Source: Anniella stebbinsi
Taxonomy: Eukaryota > Chordata > Lepidosauria > Squamata > Anniellidae
Length of the DNA: 64,000 nucleotides
Direction of reading: 5' to 3'
Assembly: GCA_029215795.1 (NCBI GenBank)
Contig: JARDYH010000001.1
Coordinates: 193,323,654 to 193,387,653 of the forward strand
Shown here: piece by piece, positions 11,191-22,359 of the stretch
Numbering within the stretch: position 1 is the first letter of the stretch
Layout: every line of letters begins with the position of its first letter
Made by a program: the position numbers and the translations under genes
The notes under the pieces: generated by a model
The model's input: the letters and a program-made list of their open reading frames with translations, nothing else
What the model was told of the DNA's origin: nothing
Database searches by the model: none

Positions 11191-11519
11191 ATAACTGTGC
11201 CCAGTTCTGAACGCCACACTTTAAGAAGGATTTGGATAACATGGAACAAGTTCAGAGAAGGGCAACAAGAAACTAAGTCCTATGAGGAAAGATTGAAGGA
11301 ACTGGGTATGTTTAACCTTCAGAAGAGAATATATGATTATCGCTTTTCAAATACCAAAACGGTTGTCGCACAGAAGAGGGCCACAAGACTGTAAGACACA
11401 AAATAACATCAAGAAAAACTTCCTAATTGTCAGAGAAGTCTGACAGTGGAACCAACTCCTAGGGAGGGGGCGAACCTCTCCATTGCTGGAAGTCTTCAAG
11501 CAAAGCCTGAACAGCTATC
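11191..11519 (+). mobile_element. CR1-clade LINE fragment (ORF2 end and 3' UTR)
   Basis: The order of features is that of CR1. ACTGTGCCCAGTTCTGAACG leads to residues like EQVQRRATR, then YEERLKELGMFNLQKR. After that comes the non-coding part with AACTTCCTAATTGTCAGAG and GGAAGTCTTCAAGCAAAGCC. It lacks the terminal ATTCTATG octamers and is cut at about 11519, where a different repeat begins. It is broken by stops and small indels and cannot function. Confidence 0.85.
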
Positions 11520-11790
11520 TTTTTTCTCTCTCCAGAAAGAGGTGAGGACACACAAGACGGTGTTAAGACTGCCCCAAAGCCTTGCTCGGGAGTTGCAGTA
11601 CAGTGCCTGGTGGAAGAGGGCAGGGGGAGCTCTGGCCCCTGGTTGGCTGCCCAGAGACCTTGTGCTCCCTCCTCAGCATTGAGATTACACAAGGCCACCC
11701 TGGGGGTGGGAAAGCACAGGGGTTTCCGAGGGACACAGCACCCACCCGGTGCTGTGAAGACACTCCCTTGGCTGAATTTCAGTTTCGCCA
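11520..11790 (+). repeat. Repeat shared with 14560-14760
   Basis: CAGTGCCTGGTGGAAGAGGG, GCAGGGGGAGCTCTGG, CTGCCCAGAGACCTTGTGC and CCTCAGCATTGAGATTAC occur in the same order at 14580-14710. The shared core extends over about 150 bp. It is probably the right part of a MITE whose complete copy is at 14347-14760. The overlapping open frames on both strands are not conserved between copies. Confidence 0.55.
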
Positions 11791-11799
11791 TGCAGGAGT

Positions 11800-12800
11800 G
11801 CATTTATAAGAAGTAACTACAGAAGAATGTCAGGGAGTTGTCATTATGGTGACATTTCCCAGTTAAAAGACTATTGTGCCTGGAAAAACATGGAGGAGAG
11901 AATGGCAGAGATCATTGTGAGGCCTGTCGGCTGACAACTTAGAGAAGAGGGGCAAGGACTCTGGACTTTTTTACTCCTCCAAAGGTCTGGCTCAATGAGC
12001 AGTACTGGATTAATTCCGTCTTTCCCTTGCCTATTTTTACATTTCTACAGCGTCAAGGCGTTAAAATTATCTATGCAATGCTCTCAGAACACAGGCTTGA
12101 ATAAATAATCTCTTCATATGGCTTTATATAGTTGTGAATATCTTGCAATGAAGTTGTAAATCTAAATTTATTTACTTATTCAAGACACTTAGCTGAATAC
12201 CAACAATCTGAACCGCCTACATCAGTCAGATTAATAGAGATGCATAGATAATAAAAACATCCCAAGCCACAAACCACCAGCAGGTTATGCAAAAAAACCT
12301 CAGATTTAATCTGCTGATAAATTATTCAGTGTAATCGTGAGTCAAACATACTATTTAATGTATTTCTGGAGGTCAAATTAGTACCAGTAATTTTCCAATG
12401 CATTATCGTGTTTGCTAATATATTAGAAACCCTTCCTGCAGTAATCGTCTCTGTTAACTCATTTTGTTGTATTAGCAAATAACGCAAGCTTTGTCCTACA
12501 CAAGGCCAATGAACCAATCTATTCAGCAACCTTTCAGCTAATTTATAAGCTGTTATGATGGCATTTTCCAGTATGCTTAGAAAGAAAAGAAGTAATAATA
12601 TGCAATAGGGGGGTGGATAGGCTTAGATCACTATATAGCACAAAAGTGTTTTTTGGGGGGGGAAACCTGTGGTAGAATCACGATGCTGACACTCCCTCCC
12701 AACAGACTGTCCATGTTCTGTGATTCGGCATGTGAGGCTTTTTCAAAAAGCCTTTGCGAGTAACCTTCTCCACCCAAATGTTTCTAGAAGAACTCTATAA
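11800..12800. other. Unassigned non-coding DNA
   Basis: No mobile-element ends, coding signatures or long repeats were recognised. The composition is AT-rich with scattered stops. Confidence 0.4.
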
Positions 12801-12802
12801 AG

Positions 12803-12900
12803 CAGGAGTAGGGAACAAGTTTTGGCCCAATGGCCAGATCTGAGAAGCTCTTGGAGAGGCATTCCTGCGGTGAGCAAGGCCACAGCCCAAAGTGTGCTGG
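12803..12900 (+). mobile_element. Fragment of a family C hAT element, left end
   Basis: GGAGTAGGGAACAAGTTTTG followed by GCCCAATGGCC matches the left end of the element family at 31724-33517 and 20727-21194 (CAGGC..GGGGAACCTCTGGCC). The right end was not seen. A CTCAGAAGTAAGCAGG word just downstream (12965 and 13039) belongs to the CAATCCTAT palindromic repeat family. Confidence 0.45.
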
Positions 12901-13155
12901 GCTTAAAAATTCAACCCACCCCATTCCACGGTTAACAGTTTATATTAGGGAGTATGTCTACTCAGAAGTAAGCAGGAAATAATCCCCCGGCAGTATGTTC
13001 AAATAGCATGCCAAACACTAAGCCTCTCATGTCTCTTCAGAAGTAAGCAGGATACGCATCTGCAGGACAAGGCTCAGAAGGAAGGACCGAAACATTCAGC
13101 AGTTTCCTCCCCAGGCTCCATCCTCTCTGTCACACAGTATAGTTAGTATAAAGGG

Positions 13156-13181
13156 GTGTGTGTGTGTGTGTGTGTGTGTGT
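13156..13181 (+). repeat. (TG)n microsatellite
   Basis: About 13 TG units. Confidence 0.95.
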
Positions 13182-14145
13182 ACACTGACACATTAAAACA
13201 GCTGAATGTTAGGGACTGATAAATCTGTTGGTTTCAACTTCTCCCACAATTGATTTTTTCTCAAGTTCTTTCCATCCTGGTTATGAAGAAATACATGGGT
13301 CTTTTTTTTAAAAAAAACTCTTATTAAAAAACAACACCTGAATTCTTATCCATCCCTACTGAATATAAGCTTGAATCCAAAGAATGTGGTCTGAGGCACT
13401 TCAGCTCATGCAGGGGTGGGGTGGGGTGGGGATTACAGATTTCCACATGGCTTCTGCAATCCCTGAAAACTGGCTCAAGAGCTGAAGTCAGTGACCTCCC
13501 CTGTGTGAGCACAAATACCCTCTGCTCAGACCACTGCTCAGACCACAGACCGATACTCGCACTAGAAATAAAATGCTGGTCGCAGAGGTCCCTGGTGATC
13601 AATCAATCCTGTGTCCCCATGCTTCTTAGCATATTCATCAAACTGATGGAAATATTCGAAGAGAGGGGTCACAATAACGAAAGCTAACTTTGGGAGAGTC
13701 GGAAACGAAATACCAGAAGAGATCTGAATTATTTGTGTGTGAAGTGATTTAGATGATTGTGGCGGTGGGGAAAGAGAGAGAGAGAATAACCCCTTCAATA
13801 CTTAATATAACCTGTTTGGATTCTGAATTATTACTATTCCAGAATAAAAGTTTGGACAGATTGTAAGAAAATACTTCATTGTTGTACAGGTTTTGTACAG
13901 CCTTTTCGTTTGGGCTGGCTTTTGGTGACTGTGATAATGGGATGGCGGAGCAATGGAAGAACACGTTGAACACCAGGCATGCTTCAGCTGCCTGACGTAG
14001 GGTTTTATCTGGCCATTTTATATTTTGTAACCTAGTGTTACCATTAGGATTTGGCAGATGAGAACTTTAAATAATGATTTACAGCCCACAATGCAGGACA
14101 AGCTGTGACGTATGCATGTCCAGGCAAATTATTAAAGCATGGTTG

Positions 14146-14226
14146 AAATCCTATCCATATTTGCCTGGAAGTCAACCGCATTAAATTCAATGGTGCTTAC
14201 ATTTGAGTAAATTTGCATAGGATTGC
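14146..14226 (+). repeat. CAATCCTAT-family short palindromic repeat
   Basis: It runs from GAAATCCTATCCATATTTGC to GCATAGGATTGCA with the centre GCATTAAATTCAATGGTGC. The arms are inverted repeats of each other, and the copy is nearly full length. Confidence 0.75.
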
Positions 14227-14346
14227 ATGGATCCTTCCCACCCTATGCTGAATCTTGCAGTTTAGGTGTATGCACCCATCATCACCACCAACAACAGCGA
14301 AATGACATGCATATGAATATCTTGGCACATTTCAATAAACTATGTC

Positions 14347-14760
14347 CAGGGGGCTGTCTAGATGTGGTGAAAGCCCTGAGGTGGCTGTGGATCTGCGCTG
14401 CATCAGTTAGGCGATGCAGACACAGCTTCACAGCCACCACAGGGCTTTCCTGCGAAGCTGCAAATTGAAATAACTTGGGGATTTACCCCAACTTTTTCAA
14501 TTGGAGCGATGTCAATATGGCTCTTCCACCATCTGATGTCACTCTGCAACCAGTCTGGAACCAATCCAGGACCAATCCGGGGGCAGTGCCTGGTGGAAGG
14601 CAACTGGTGATTGGTCGCCTTCCACCAGTAAGAGGGCGGGGGCAGCTCTGGTACCCGGATGGTTGCCCAGAAACCCTGCACTCTCTCCTCAGCATCAGGA
14701 TTACCCAACTTCACCCTGGGAGAGAGATGACTGAATCATATAGCCAAAAGAGGCATAGCA
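14347..14760 (+). mobile_element. GGGGGCTGTC-family MITE
   Basis: The left end GGGGGCTGTCTAGATGTGG matches, inverted, the GACAGCCCCC terminus near 45556. The inner words TTGGGGATTTACCCCAACT (14477) and GGTAAATCCCCAAC (45424) confirm one family in two orientations. The right half carries an inverted repeat around TGGTGATTGGTCGCCTTCC, flanked by CCTGGTGGAAGGC and GCCTTCCACCAG, and shares its end with 11520-11790. The right boundary is approximate. Confidence 0.55.
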
Positions 14761-15183
14761 CTATAATGTCATACTCTCCAGTAAGTGATTCCTGATTGGC
14801 TGGGAATACCTGAGAATAAAGAGGAAAAAAGTTGGCACTAAAGCAGCCTCAAAGGTGTGTGTCTTGTAGAGGAGGTGGTTCTGACTGTGAACAGTAGCCA
14901 TTTTGGGGGAACGATTTTGCCCCTCTTGAAATCAATAGTTTCTCGCTGGAAAAAAAAATCTGGAGAACATTTGGTTTGTTCCTATCTGAACCTCTCTACC
15001 TGCCCATTTGCTGTGCTAGCATCCTGTTCCTTAACAGATAGCAACCTGTTTTTGAGGTTACAAAAAAGGCTAGGCTTAGACATTCATTTTTTAGCAGTGC
15101 TCAATTACCTTTTTTTTCAAAACAAGAAGAAAAAAAGAAGAAAAATCCTTTTGTTAAGACTGCGGAAATTTTCAGTAAAATGA

Positions 15184-16035
15184 AAACAAATTGCTCTAAG
15201 TAAACCATTTGTCACAGTCTGATTACTTTGCTGCCACGCTGGGGATGCCAATTTGTCATGCTAGATCAGGGTAGCAGCAGGCTGAATGTACAAAATGGCA
15301 GGCTGCCTTCTGGCTCTTTGCTTTAAACCAGAAAAGAAAGCCTGGATTTCCCATCATATCCTCTCTCTTTCCTTGTGGGTTATTCCCAAGACCATTCCAA
15401 AGGAACGGCTGATGTGGCAAACCAGGACAAGGTGAGAGGGGAAGGGGGTGAGTAGTTGATGGAATGTCTTGACAATTTCCAGACAGATATCAAGACTAAG
15501 GTCTAGGTCTCACTGAGGTGATAATGCTCTGCCTGGATTGTACCACCTGAGAATGAGGCCTCCTCCATACAAACAACTATATCCTAACCTTCTCTCTGAC
15601 ATGGTTGTTTTCTATGTACAGGGATATTTTGAATGGAGAAGCATTTAATGAAGCAAGCCCTCCATACGCTCCCCCCTCACCACCAGCTCTACAGTCAGGC
15701 CAAGTCTTTCCTCTTTCTTCTGTGTTTCAAAGATTTTCCAAAAGATGGTGTTGCAAACATGACACATGTGCCATGGAATTCTGATGAGTGTTTCCCATAT
15801 CTTGACTCTTCCATTGCCATCTTAACCCAAATATCTTAAATAAAACATTTTAAATAATGGAGTCTGAGACAAGTGGGTATAGCTTGTCTTTTGTCTCCTA
15901 CATCCAGTGAACAAGTGTGGTGTAGTTATATTTAATACAAAAATATACCCCCCAAAAGTTTTGGGACTCTCCTTGGAAGTGTGGCTATGAGTTCCTGCAC
16001 TTCAAAAGTGCACCACTACTCCGCTCTGCATCCCA
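15184..16035. other. Unassigned DNA with one half-MITE
   Basis: Around 15500, AAGGTCTAGGTCTCACTGAG matches the left end of the MITE at 34737-35005. A matching right end was not found. Nothing else was recognised. Confidence 0.4.
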
Positions 16036-16469
16036 GAGCCTATCCACATTGCCCTTAAAACGACTTATATTCTGTTTAAAAACGTGGTTTTTTAAGTCGT
16101 TTCATTACATGGTAGGACACACTGAGCAGTATTTACATTTCATAGTGACTGCTTCCTCCGTCCTCAAAGTGTTCAATGGTGCATTACACGGTTAATTCCT
16201 TGACTCTTCTTCTTTTGTTTTTGTTTTGGAGGCTGCTTGACCCGCCCACTTCTGTCTCCGTAACACAAGCAGCCTGCAAAACAGAAACTAAAGAAGAAGA
16301 ATCAAGGAATAAACCCTGTAATACACCACTGAACATTTTGGGAACGGAGGAAGCAGTCACTATGAAACGTAAGTACTGCTCAGTGTGTCCTACCATGTAA
16401 TGAAACGACTTAAAAAAACATGTTTTTAAACAGTATATAAATTATTTTAAGGGCAATGTGGATAGGCTC
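16036..16469. mobile_element. 434-bp near-complete palindromic (fold-back) MITE
   Basis: The ends are GAGCCTATCCACATTGCCC and GGGCAATGTGGATAGGCTC. The two halves are inverted copies of each other almost to the centre (about 16250). The left arm AACGACTTA, GTAGGACACACTGAGCAG, GTGACTGCTTCCTCCG, TTGACTCTTCTTC and GGAGGCTGC is mirrored in order by GCAGCCTGC, GAAGAAGAATCAAGG, CGGAGGAAGCAGTCAC and CTGCTCAGTGTGTCCTAC. The termini resemble those of the 150-bp GAGCCTATCTACA elements, so the two are probably related. The two open frames on opposite strands are mirror artefacts of the palindrome. Confidence 0.85.
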
Positions 16470-16550
16470 TCAGAGGCCTTTACAGAAGTCTTGTTGTTTC
16501 ACCTTTCTTCATCATTGTTTGAGGATTGATGTGTCAGAAACTGTATATAT

Positions 16551-16691
16551 CAGTTGCAAGGGAATATGAGCAGGAGACTGCTGTTGCACTTATGTTGTAC
16601 TTGTGAGTTCCCACAGGCAGTTGGTTGGCCACTGTGTGAACAAAATACTGAACTAGGTCTGATCCAGCATGGTTTTTCTTATGTTCTTATG
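16551..16691 (+). mobile_element. CR1-like LINE 3' end
   Basis: CAGTTGCAAGGGAATATGAG, TGTTGCACTTATGTTGTAC, GGTTGGCCACTGTGTGAAC and TCTGATCCAGCATGG end in the octamer repeat TTCTTATGTTCTTATG. The same 3' UTR is at 30841-31038 and 54984-55334. Octameric 3' ends are typical of CR1-group LINEs. Only the last ~140 bp are present. Confidence 0.8.
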
Positions 16692-17090
16692 CTTCTTGCA
16701 CTCAGGGACAGGCAGGGCGGGGAGTTGGCCCGGGGACCACGATTTTGAGGCAGCACTCTGACAAGGAGGTTCCCCCCAGCTTACGCTGCTGCTTCTGTAG
16801 TGTAAGCGGCCCACTGAGAAGCGAGGAGCCCGCCTTGCGGAAACAGCGCAGAAGCCATCCGTCGTGAATACCACGGTCAGACTACAAGCTCCAGAGGGCC
16901 ATGCTGCATGCGGGGCGGGGATATATGTGCCTTGAGGTGTTGTAGAAGGTGTTACGTAGAACGGACATGTTGGTGGGCACACGCCCCCTTGGGGCGGCCA
17001 TGTTCTCCTCCTTTTTTGAAATGGGGGGCACACACTTCCCATCTGGCCTGGGCATATGACCAGCTCTGCACGGCCCTGCTTGCACTAGCT
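16692..17090. other. GC-rich unassigned stretch with CpGs
   Basis: It is locally GC-rich, with several CpG sites and a CAGACTACAAGCTCCAGAGG word related to ZNF143-type sequence. No terminal repeats were identified. The open frames on both strands have no recognisable domains. Confidence 0.35.
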
Positions 17091-17754
17091 AGAAGTAAAG
17101 CTAATTATTCACCCAACTATCCTGTAATTGAGTAACAATGTATAACTTTGTATGGATATTAACCGCATCGGACTGTTTTAAGAGCCAACACAACAGTAAT
17201 AAGAACCTGCTACATTGATCTAAGGCCCCGTAGAGCTTGCAAACATCAGCATTAAGCTGCAAAGAGAAAGAGACAGGATGGCAGTTTAAGCTTTTAATGG
17301 AAGAATGCTACAATGGACTTGAACTGTAAATTCAACTTTAAAAAACAAAAATAAAAACAACCCCTCAATTTGTAACTTTGCAGAGGCATTTACCAAACCA
17401 TAGAAACGTAAGGGAAAGTGCCCCAAAGAATCCACCCACCTTCTGTCATCTTTCATTTAAAAATGCAATCTCCTCCAGGCCAATATCATCCATCAGGGAG
17501 AAAAAGGGGGGAACAAGAAGAAAAACAGAATGTGAAACTTCCGACACACTTAAAATTGTGCTGAATTATGGCCCTGGCATTGTTTTGTTGCTAAGCCAGC
17601 AGCCTGGTGACACCTCAGAGCAAATCATTGATGGAGTGTGAATGAAGCATGTGCCCTCATGAGTTTCAGACGTTCCATCTTTACAACGAGCACAACGTGA
17701 ACCAGCCATCTTTCTCAGAGTTTCAAAATCAACCCTTACCCTTGATTATTGTCT

Positions 17755-18130
17755 TAAATATTTATTATTTATTTATTAGTGATACTTCTATACCGCTTGC
17801 TATAATAAAATCTCTAAGCAGTGTACACATAAATATTAGAATCACATTTAAAACACATTATTAAACACAATTCCAATTACAATAATAACAGTACAAAGCA
17901 ATACAAGAAGCAGCATGATTAACTACAATTCATTACAAGCCTGAGAAAGCCTGAGTGAGCAAATGCGTTTTCACATCATTGACTGGATGTTGATTTTCAT
18001 CCTGTTCTCCAAAATTTCCAAGGCATGCATTCTGTTTGGTGCTAGCTGGTACAAGGGTAGGTTGAGAAGGCTGACCAGAAGAAATAATACCCAGATTGAA
18101 AGGCCAAGGACGGGAACATCCTGGAAATTC
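17755..18130 (-). mobile_element. L2-clade LINE 3' end (minus strand)
   Basis: It opens on the plus strand with TTTATTATTTATTTATTAG, then CTTCTATACCGCTTGCTAT and AGCAGTGTACACATAAATA. This is the inverted 3' UTR of a reptile L2-like LINE (…CCGCCC…GGCGGTATA… AATAAATAAAT). The upstream part continues to about 18130 with no clean coding frame. Confidence 0.65.
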
Positions 18131-18442
18131 TGCCTCTTATTAACATATGCTGGATTTTATCTAGCAGAGAACTCAATATTCTTATTTACTTTCAGTTTCA
18201 CTACTGGCAATAAATAAATAAAATTTAGTCTGTGTTGGATATCCTTTCAGATGCTCCCTTGAAATGTTTTCCTGTTTCATCTATATCCTAGAAGATAAGC
18301 CCCCAAAAAGTCGTTTGTAAGGCATCAGGGTCCTATGCAGTCAAACCATTAGCACACAAGGAACCCCCTGAGCATGGGGGGGGGGGGAAGCTGATGCACT
18401 CTCTGAGCTTGTCTGGCCAAGCTTGTGAGCACTTCAAGACCA

Positions 18443-18475
18443 TGGGGTGGGGCCAGAGGGAGTATATATAAAGGA
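18443..18475 (+). promoter_or_regulatory. Core-promoter-like cluster (GC box plus TATA box)
   Basis: GGGGTGGGGCC lies about 10 bp upstream of a strong TATA box, TATATATAAAGG (18463-18473). The spacing is compatible with a polymerase II core promoter starting near 18495-18500. No open frame or known gene follows; an L2-like tail begins about 100 bp downstream. It could be a retroelement promoter or chance. Confidence 0.3.
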
Positions 18476-18599
18476 ACTCCACCTTAGCTCTGCCAAAGTT
18501 CAGTCATGTTGAGAGCTTCCCTGAGCCTGGCTATATTAAGCACAGTTTCCTGGAGATGTAAAAATCAACTTTTTGAGGACCTTTGGCAACTCTGTTTAC

Positions 18600-18756
18600 G
18601 GCTGAGACTCCACTGCTGTGACTAGGATTTTTTAATGATGTTTTATTGCTATTTTAATAACTTGTGCCATTATTTTAATCAGTTTTATGTATTTTATAAT
18701 ATTTTATATTTACTGTTGTTCCCCGCCTCGATCCAAACGAAGAGGCGGGTAAGAAA

Positions 18757-18792
<36 letters not shown>

Positions 18793-18795
18793 CTA
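18600..18795 (+). mobile_element. L2-clade LINE 3' end with (ATT)n tail
   Basis: TTTTAATCAGTTTTATGTAT, then TTGTTCCCCGCCTCGATCC, GAGGCGGGTAAGAAAT and about 13 ATT units. The same 3' UTR ends the L2 copy at 31040-31710 and, inverted, begins the copy at 60395. The paired CCCCGCCTC / GAGGCGGG can form the 3' stem-loop that L2-type reverse transcriptases recognise. Confidence 0.85.
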
Positions 18796-18899
18796 GGCCT
18801 TTCATGCAATTTGCTTTGCTGTTCAGCAAACAATTCTCCCTCACAGAACATGCACATTTCATGAACATTTGATTCAGACCCAAGGGCCACAATACAATA

Positions 18900-20600
18900 C
18901 AGGTTCAGATGTGTTTGGCTTGTTTATTTTAATGGGCTTAAGCCTGTTGATTTAATGCCTGTTTTGTAGTCATATCACTTTTGGCTTAGTTCACACAATA
19001 CTTTTTCTGTATAATTTGATCTTCTTGTGTAGGGCTGCAACAAATATTGGTTATTATTTTTATTTTCCAGAGTAAAAACTTCCTAGCAGATTCACACATC
19101 TGCTAGGAAGTACCCCTAAAATAACAGCATATTCCTGTAAAGCTATCATAAAACCTTGATTATTTTTATTATTTTTTTTTTTAAAAAAAAGAGATGAATA
19201 AAGACCAATGAATAGGAAAGGCTTTCTGGGCTTTTAACATTTCAAATGTAAATGGAATGCTAACACTATTGCTAGGTTGATTAACTAGCATATGTTCTAA
19301 CAAATAGGAGAATCCTATCCTGTTAGAGATTGTATATCTGCTTTTCCCCGAAACATAAAAACATGCATGGAATATAATTACGATGCCCCATAAACTCTGG
19401 ATGCCCCCCTCCCCAAACAAACAAAACTTAAATTGCACCATACTGTGACTTTGTTTCAGGCGGTCCTCTTGTTTTTTGGGTTATAAGAGGGGCGTCCAAT
19501 ATTCTATTATTTACATGGGAATCTGAAATATGGAAAATGTTGGCACTGGGAAATAAACAGGAGAGCATTTAGAGGAGTGCTTCTGGCAAGAGATACTGAT
19601 CGGTTTTCTGACTGCTGTAAGCTGTAACTTTGCCCGCAGTTCCACTAAGAAGCTACTTAAACCTTTTTGGTGTTATTGTTGTTCTTTTATCTCTAATGCC
19701 ATCTGACATAAAACTGACCGCAGTGGCATTATTGTGTGGTCAACAGGCTAGCTACTGTACAAGTCCAGCCAGTTCAGTGAAAGCTCCACTCGTGCGCAGC
19801 GGTCATGATCTTGACAAAGCGGAAAGTCAGAAGTCATTTCTCATCCCCTGCTTCCAGTTCCTTATCAGGTTTTCTTAAAAAAATAAAATCTATCTTCGCT
19901 ACCATGCTAGAGGGAGAATAATTTGTCAGCTTACTTCTTCTTTTTAATACCACCCAGGGATGCATTAAAAACCATTTAACATTATCCTTTGAAAAAGCAT
20001 TTTGACTGGCAGCGTATCAGCTACTTTTCACAAACCCACAGCCAGGGCAAGATCGGTCTCAGAGGTGAAAACTGAAAGGCAGCATTTATTGATAAGCCTT
20101 CCCTACTGGAATCTCCTTTTTAAAGAAAAGATTGGGCAGCAAAACTGATAAAAAGCAATCTCTGCAAGGGTGAAAGGACCCATATGTAACAAAGTTTTTT
20201 TTCTTGTTTACTAATATGTGAACAGCCCCTTCCTTTTACTTCTTTCTAATCTTCTACAATGTCAGCATTTAGCAGAGACTGTATTATATGTCACTCTTCA
20301 ATTTTGTATGAGCTCCCGGGATCACTGGCCTATGGGAAAGGAGAACATCTCATGTGCTCATATTAGGCGCCTTACATTGCCTCAGGGCTATGAAGTGACC
20401 AGAACAAAACTGACCCAGCCTACTCTTGTGTCTTCAACAGCAACTGAAGTTGCAGAAATCAGCAGGGAAAGATTTTACAGCAGGGATATAAGCTCATGTC
20501 TGCAGATCAAGCTGCTGTTAAAGGCATAAGAGCACTTCACTTCCCATTTACTATGCCCGAGAAAAAGTGGTATCCCCTCTGCTTTCTCCTTGGCACCGTA
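18900..20600. other. Unassigned non-coding DNA
   Basis: No recognisable element ends or coding content. There is a small inverted repeat around 19080-19115 (ACTTCCTAGCAGAT / ATCTGCTAGGAAGT). AT-rich runs lie near 19160-19190. Confidence 0.4.
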
Positions 20601-20609
20601 AAAGCAAAG

Positions 20610-20667
20610 TGTGCATGTGTGTGTGTGTATGTGTGCGCGCATGAGTGTGTATGTGCGTGTGTGTGTT
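20610..20667 (+). repeat. Imperfect (TG)n microsatellite
   Basis: Alternating TG, TA and CG steps: GTGTGTGTGTATGTGTGCGC then TGTGTATGTGCGTGTGTGTG. Confidence 0.9.
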
Positions 20668-20726
20668 AAGGGAAGAAAAGATTCCCCACTTTCAGTTACC
20701 GAGTGATGAAGAATGTGTACACTGGG

Positions 20727-21194
20727 TAGGCCTGGGGAACCTCTGGCCCATCCACAGGGATTTCGCATCTTTCCCTGCCCCTGCTGCCTCTGCCACCAAG
20801 GGGAAAAAACTGTTATCTCAGATGCTGATTGGAGACAAGAGCATTTCCTGACAGGGTGGAGAGCCCATCCTAGCAGAGGAAGCTGCTGAGCAATTCATTC
20901 CTGCTTTGTTTGAACCTTGTCCTGCAGATGCTTGTCCCACTTACTTCTGAGTAGTCACATAGAGGCTTGGTTCTGCTTACATAGGAGTAGACTTGCTGCT
21001 CATGCTTACCCCTGAGTAGACATGTTTCCTACTATAAATTAGTAACAATGAATTTGGGAGAGGGTGGCTTGTCCACTTGGCCTGTGGCCTCACCCAGTTT
21101 TTCCTTTGGCCCTACCCATCACTGGAATATGGTCCCCGGGAGCGTCTCTTAAATGGAATCCAACTCCTGGGCCAAAAAGGTTTTCCCAGCCCTG
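20727..21194 (+). mobile_element. Family C hAT-like element, copy 2
   Basis: The ends TAGGCCTGGGGAACCTCTGG and GGCCAAAAAGGTTTTCCCAG (closing CCCTG) match the termini of the complete copy at 31724-33517. The inner right part GGAATATGGTCCCCGGGAG corresponds to GAATGTGGCCCTCGAGAC there. It contains a CAATCCTAT-family fragment (TTACTTCTGAGTAGTC... at about 20940-21030). No clear target duplication and no coding capacity. Confidence 0.65.
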
Positions 21195-22132
21195 TGCTAA
21201 TATGTAGTCATCCATCCCTTAGTGGAAATTCCCAAGAGGTATATGTAGAAAACCAGCCTCTCCTGTGATATGTAGGAGGAACAGTAATTCTCCTGGGGTT
21301 GCATAAATCAATCCCTTGGCAAGTGATGCCAAATTTTATTGTGTTCACAACTCAAGGCCTTATGGACATACTGAGTTTCAGTTCATGATCATGCAATTGT
21401 TTTATTGGATGGGGACATTTTAGAACAGCATATTATCATGCTATTTGAAGAGGGGGTTATTCTGGCAAGACACTAATCTGTGAGGAATGGATTTCTTTTG
21501 ATAGACTTGTCCTTCTGTATTGCTGCCATACTTGCCATCAGCTGAGACATCTGAGTTCATACTTTTACTACTATAAACAACCGGTCACTGGCATCAGGTC
21601 CTACCCTGCAAGTGTTCCTTGACTTGAAATTCATTCATTCATTTCTTTCTTTCTTTTTTGAAAGGCTTCCTCCGTACATCCAGACACACGCACACTCTGA
21701 CTCCCTCCCCTCTCTTAGTTTTTATTGATATGAGGAGTTGTTTGCAAGAAACATTTTGAAATGCACTGTACTGTATTGAACAACCACAAGGGTATGTTAA
21801 AGAGGAGGTGGAGGAGAGAAGATATGAATTCTCCCTCAGTTCTAAATTAAGCTTCCGTAGAACGACTGCAGAGCCTCTCACTAGCCTAGCCTACTCAATG
21901 CCTACTCAACATGTCTTCAGGCTGGTGCTGGTGCCAGCTGGATTTATGCATCACTCATCCCAAGGTGTGCCCACATTGGTTGTTTTTCATGTGACCTGTA
22001 ACAGAGCATACTAGGAAGTATGGTACAGTCTGCCCGCCATTCTTTATTATGCCCTGTATTAGGTCTCCAATTCCTGGGACTATTGGGTAGCATCAGTACT
22101 ATGTTTAAAAGGTACAAACCTTCCTACAAAAT

Positions 22133-22350
22133 TATTGAATAGCTCATTGGTAGTACAAATGGTTTGCACAAAGAGGGCTCCAGGTTCAAATCCTGGCATT
22201 TCCAGGATCACAAGTGGGGATGTTGGAGGACTCCGGTTCGGGTGGGGAACTCAGAGAGTTTTTGCCTGTTCAGCCCCCTGGATGCCAGCTCACAGATCCC
22301 TGGGCTGGTTCAATTTGGTGCATGTTGAGTCAGGCGAGCTCGTGGTTTCC
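22133..22350 (+). mobile_element. tRNA-derived SINE, well-preserved promoter boxes
   Basis: The A-box TAGCTCATTGGTAGTACAAA and B-box GGTTCAAATCC sit about 35 bp apart, as in the internal polymerase III promoter of tRNA genes. CTGGCATTTCCAGG then leads into an unrelated body. It is not a functional tRNA gene because the acceptor arms do not pair and there is no intact anticodon loop. It ends against the palindromic element at 22360. Confidence 0.75.
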
Positions 22351-22359
22351 CACTTTTTT

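Noticed and set aside
11446..11816. Cluster of overlapping open frames of 66-114 codons on both strands
   Set aside because: They span the junction of a CR1 fragment and a MITE-like repeat, and the frames are not kept in the related copy near 14600.
16184..16400. Opposed 70-74 codon open frames in the same stretch
   Set aside because: They are mirror images across a palindromic MITE and share inverted coding content (for example LLLLFL and its inverse). Neither is a gene.
22133..22205. tRNA-like sequence with good A and B boxes
   Set aside because: The acceptor stem does not pair, the anticodon arm is degraded and a SINE body follows. It is a SINE head, not a tRNA gene.
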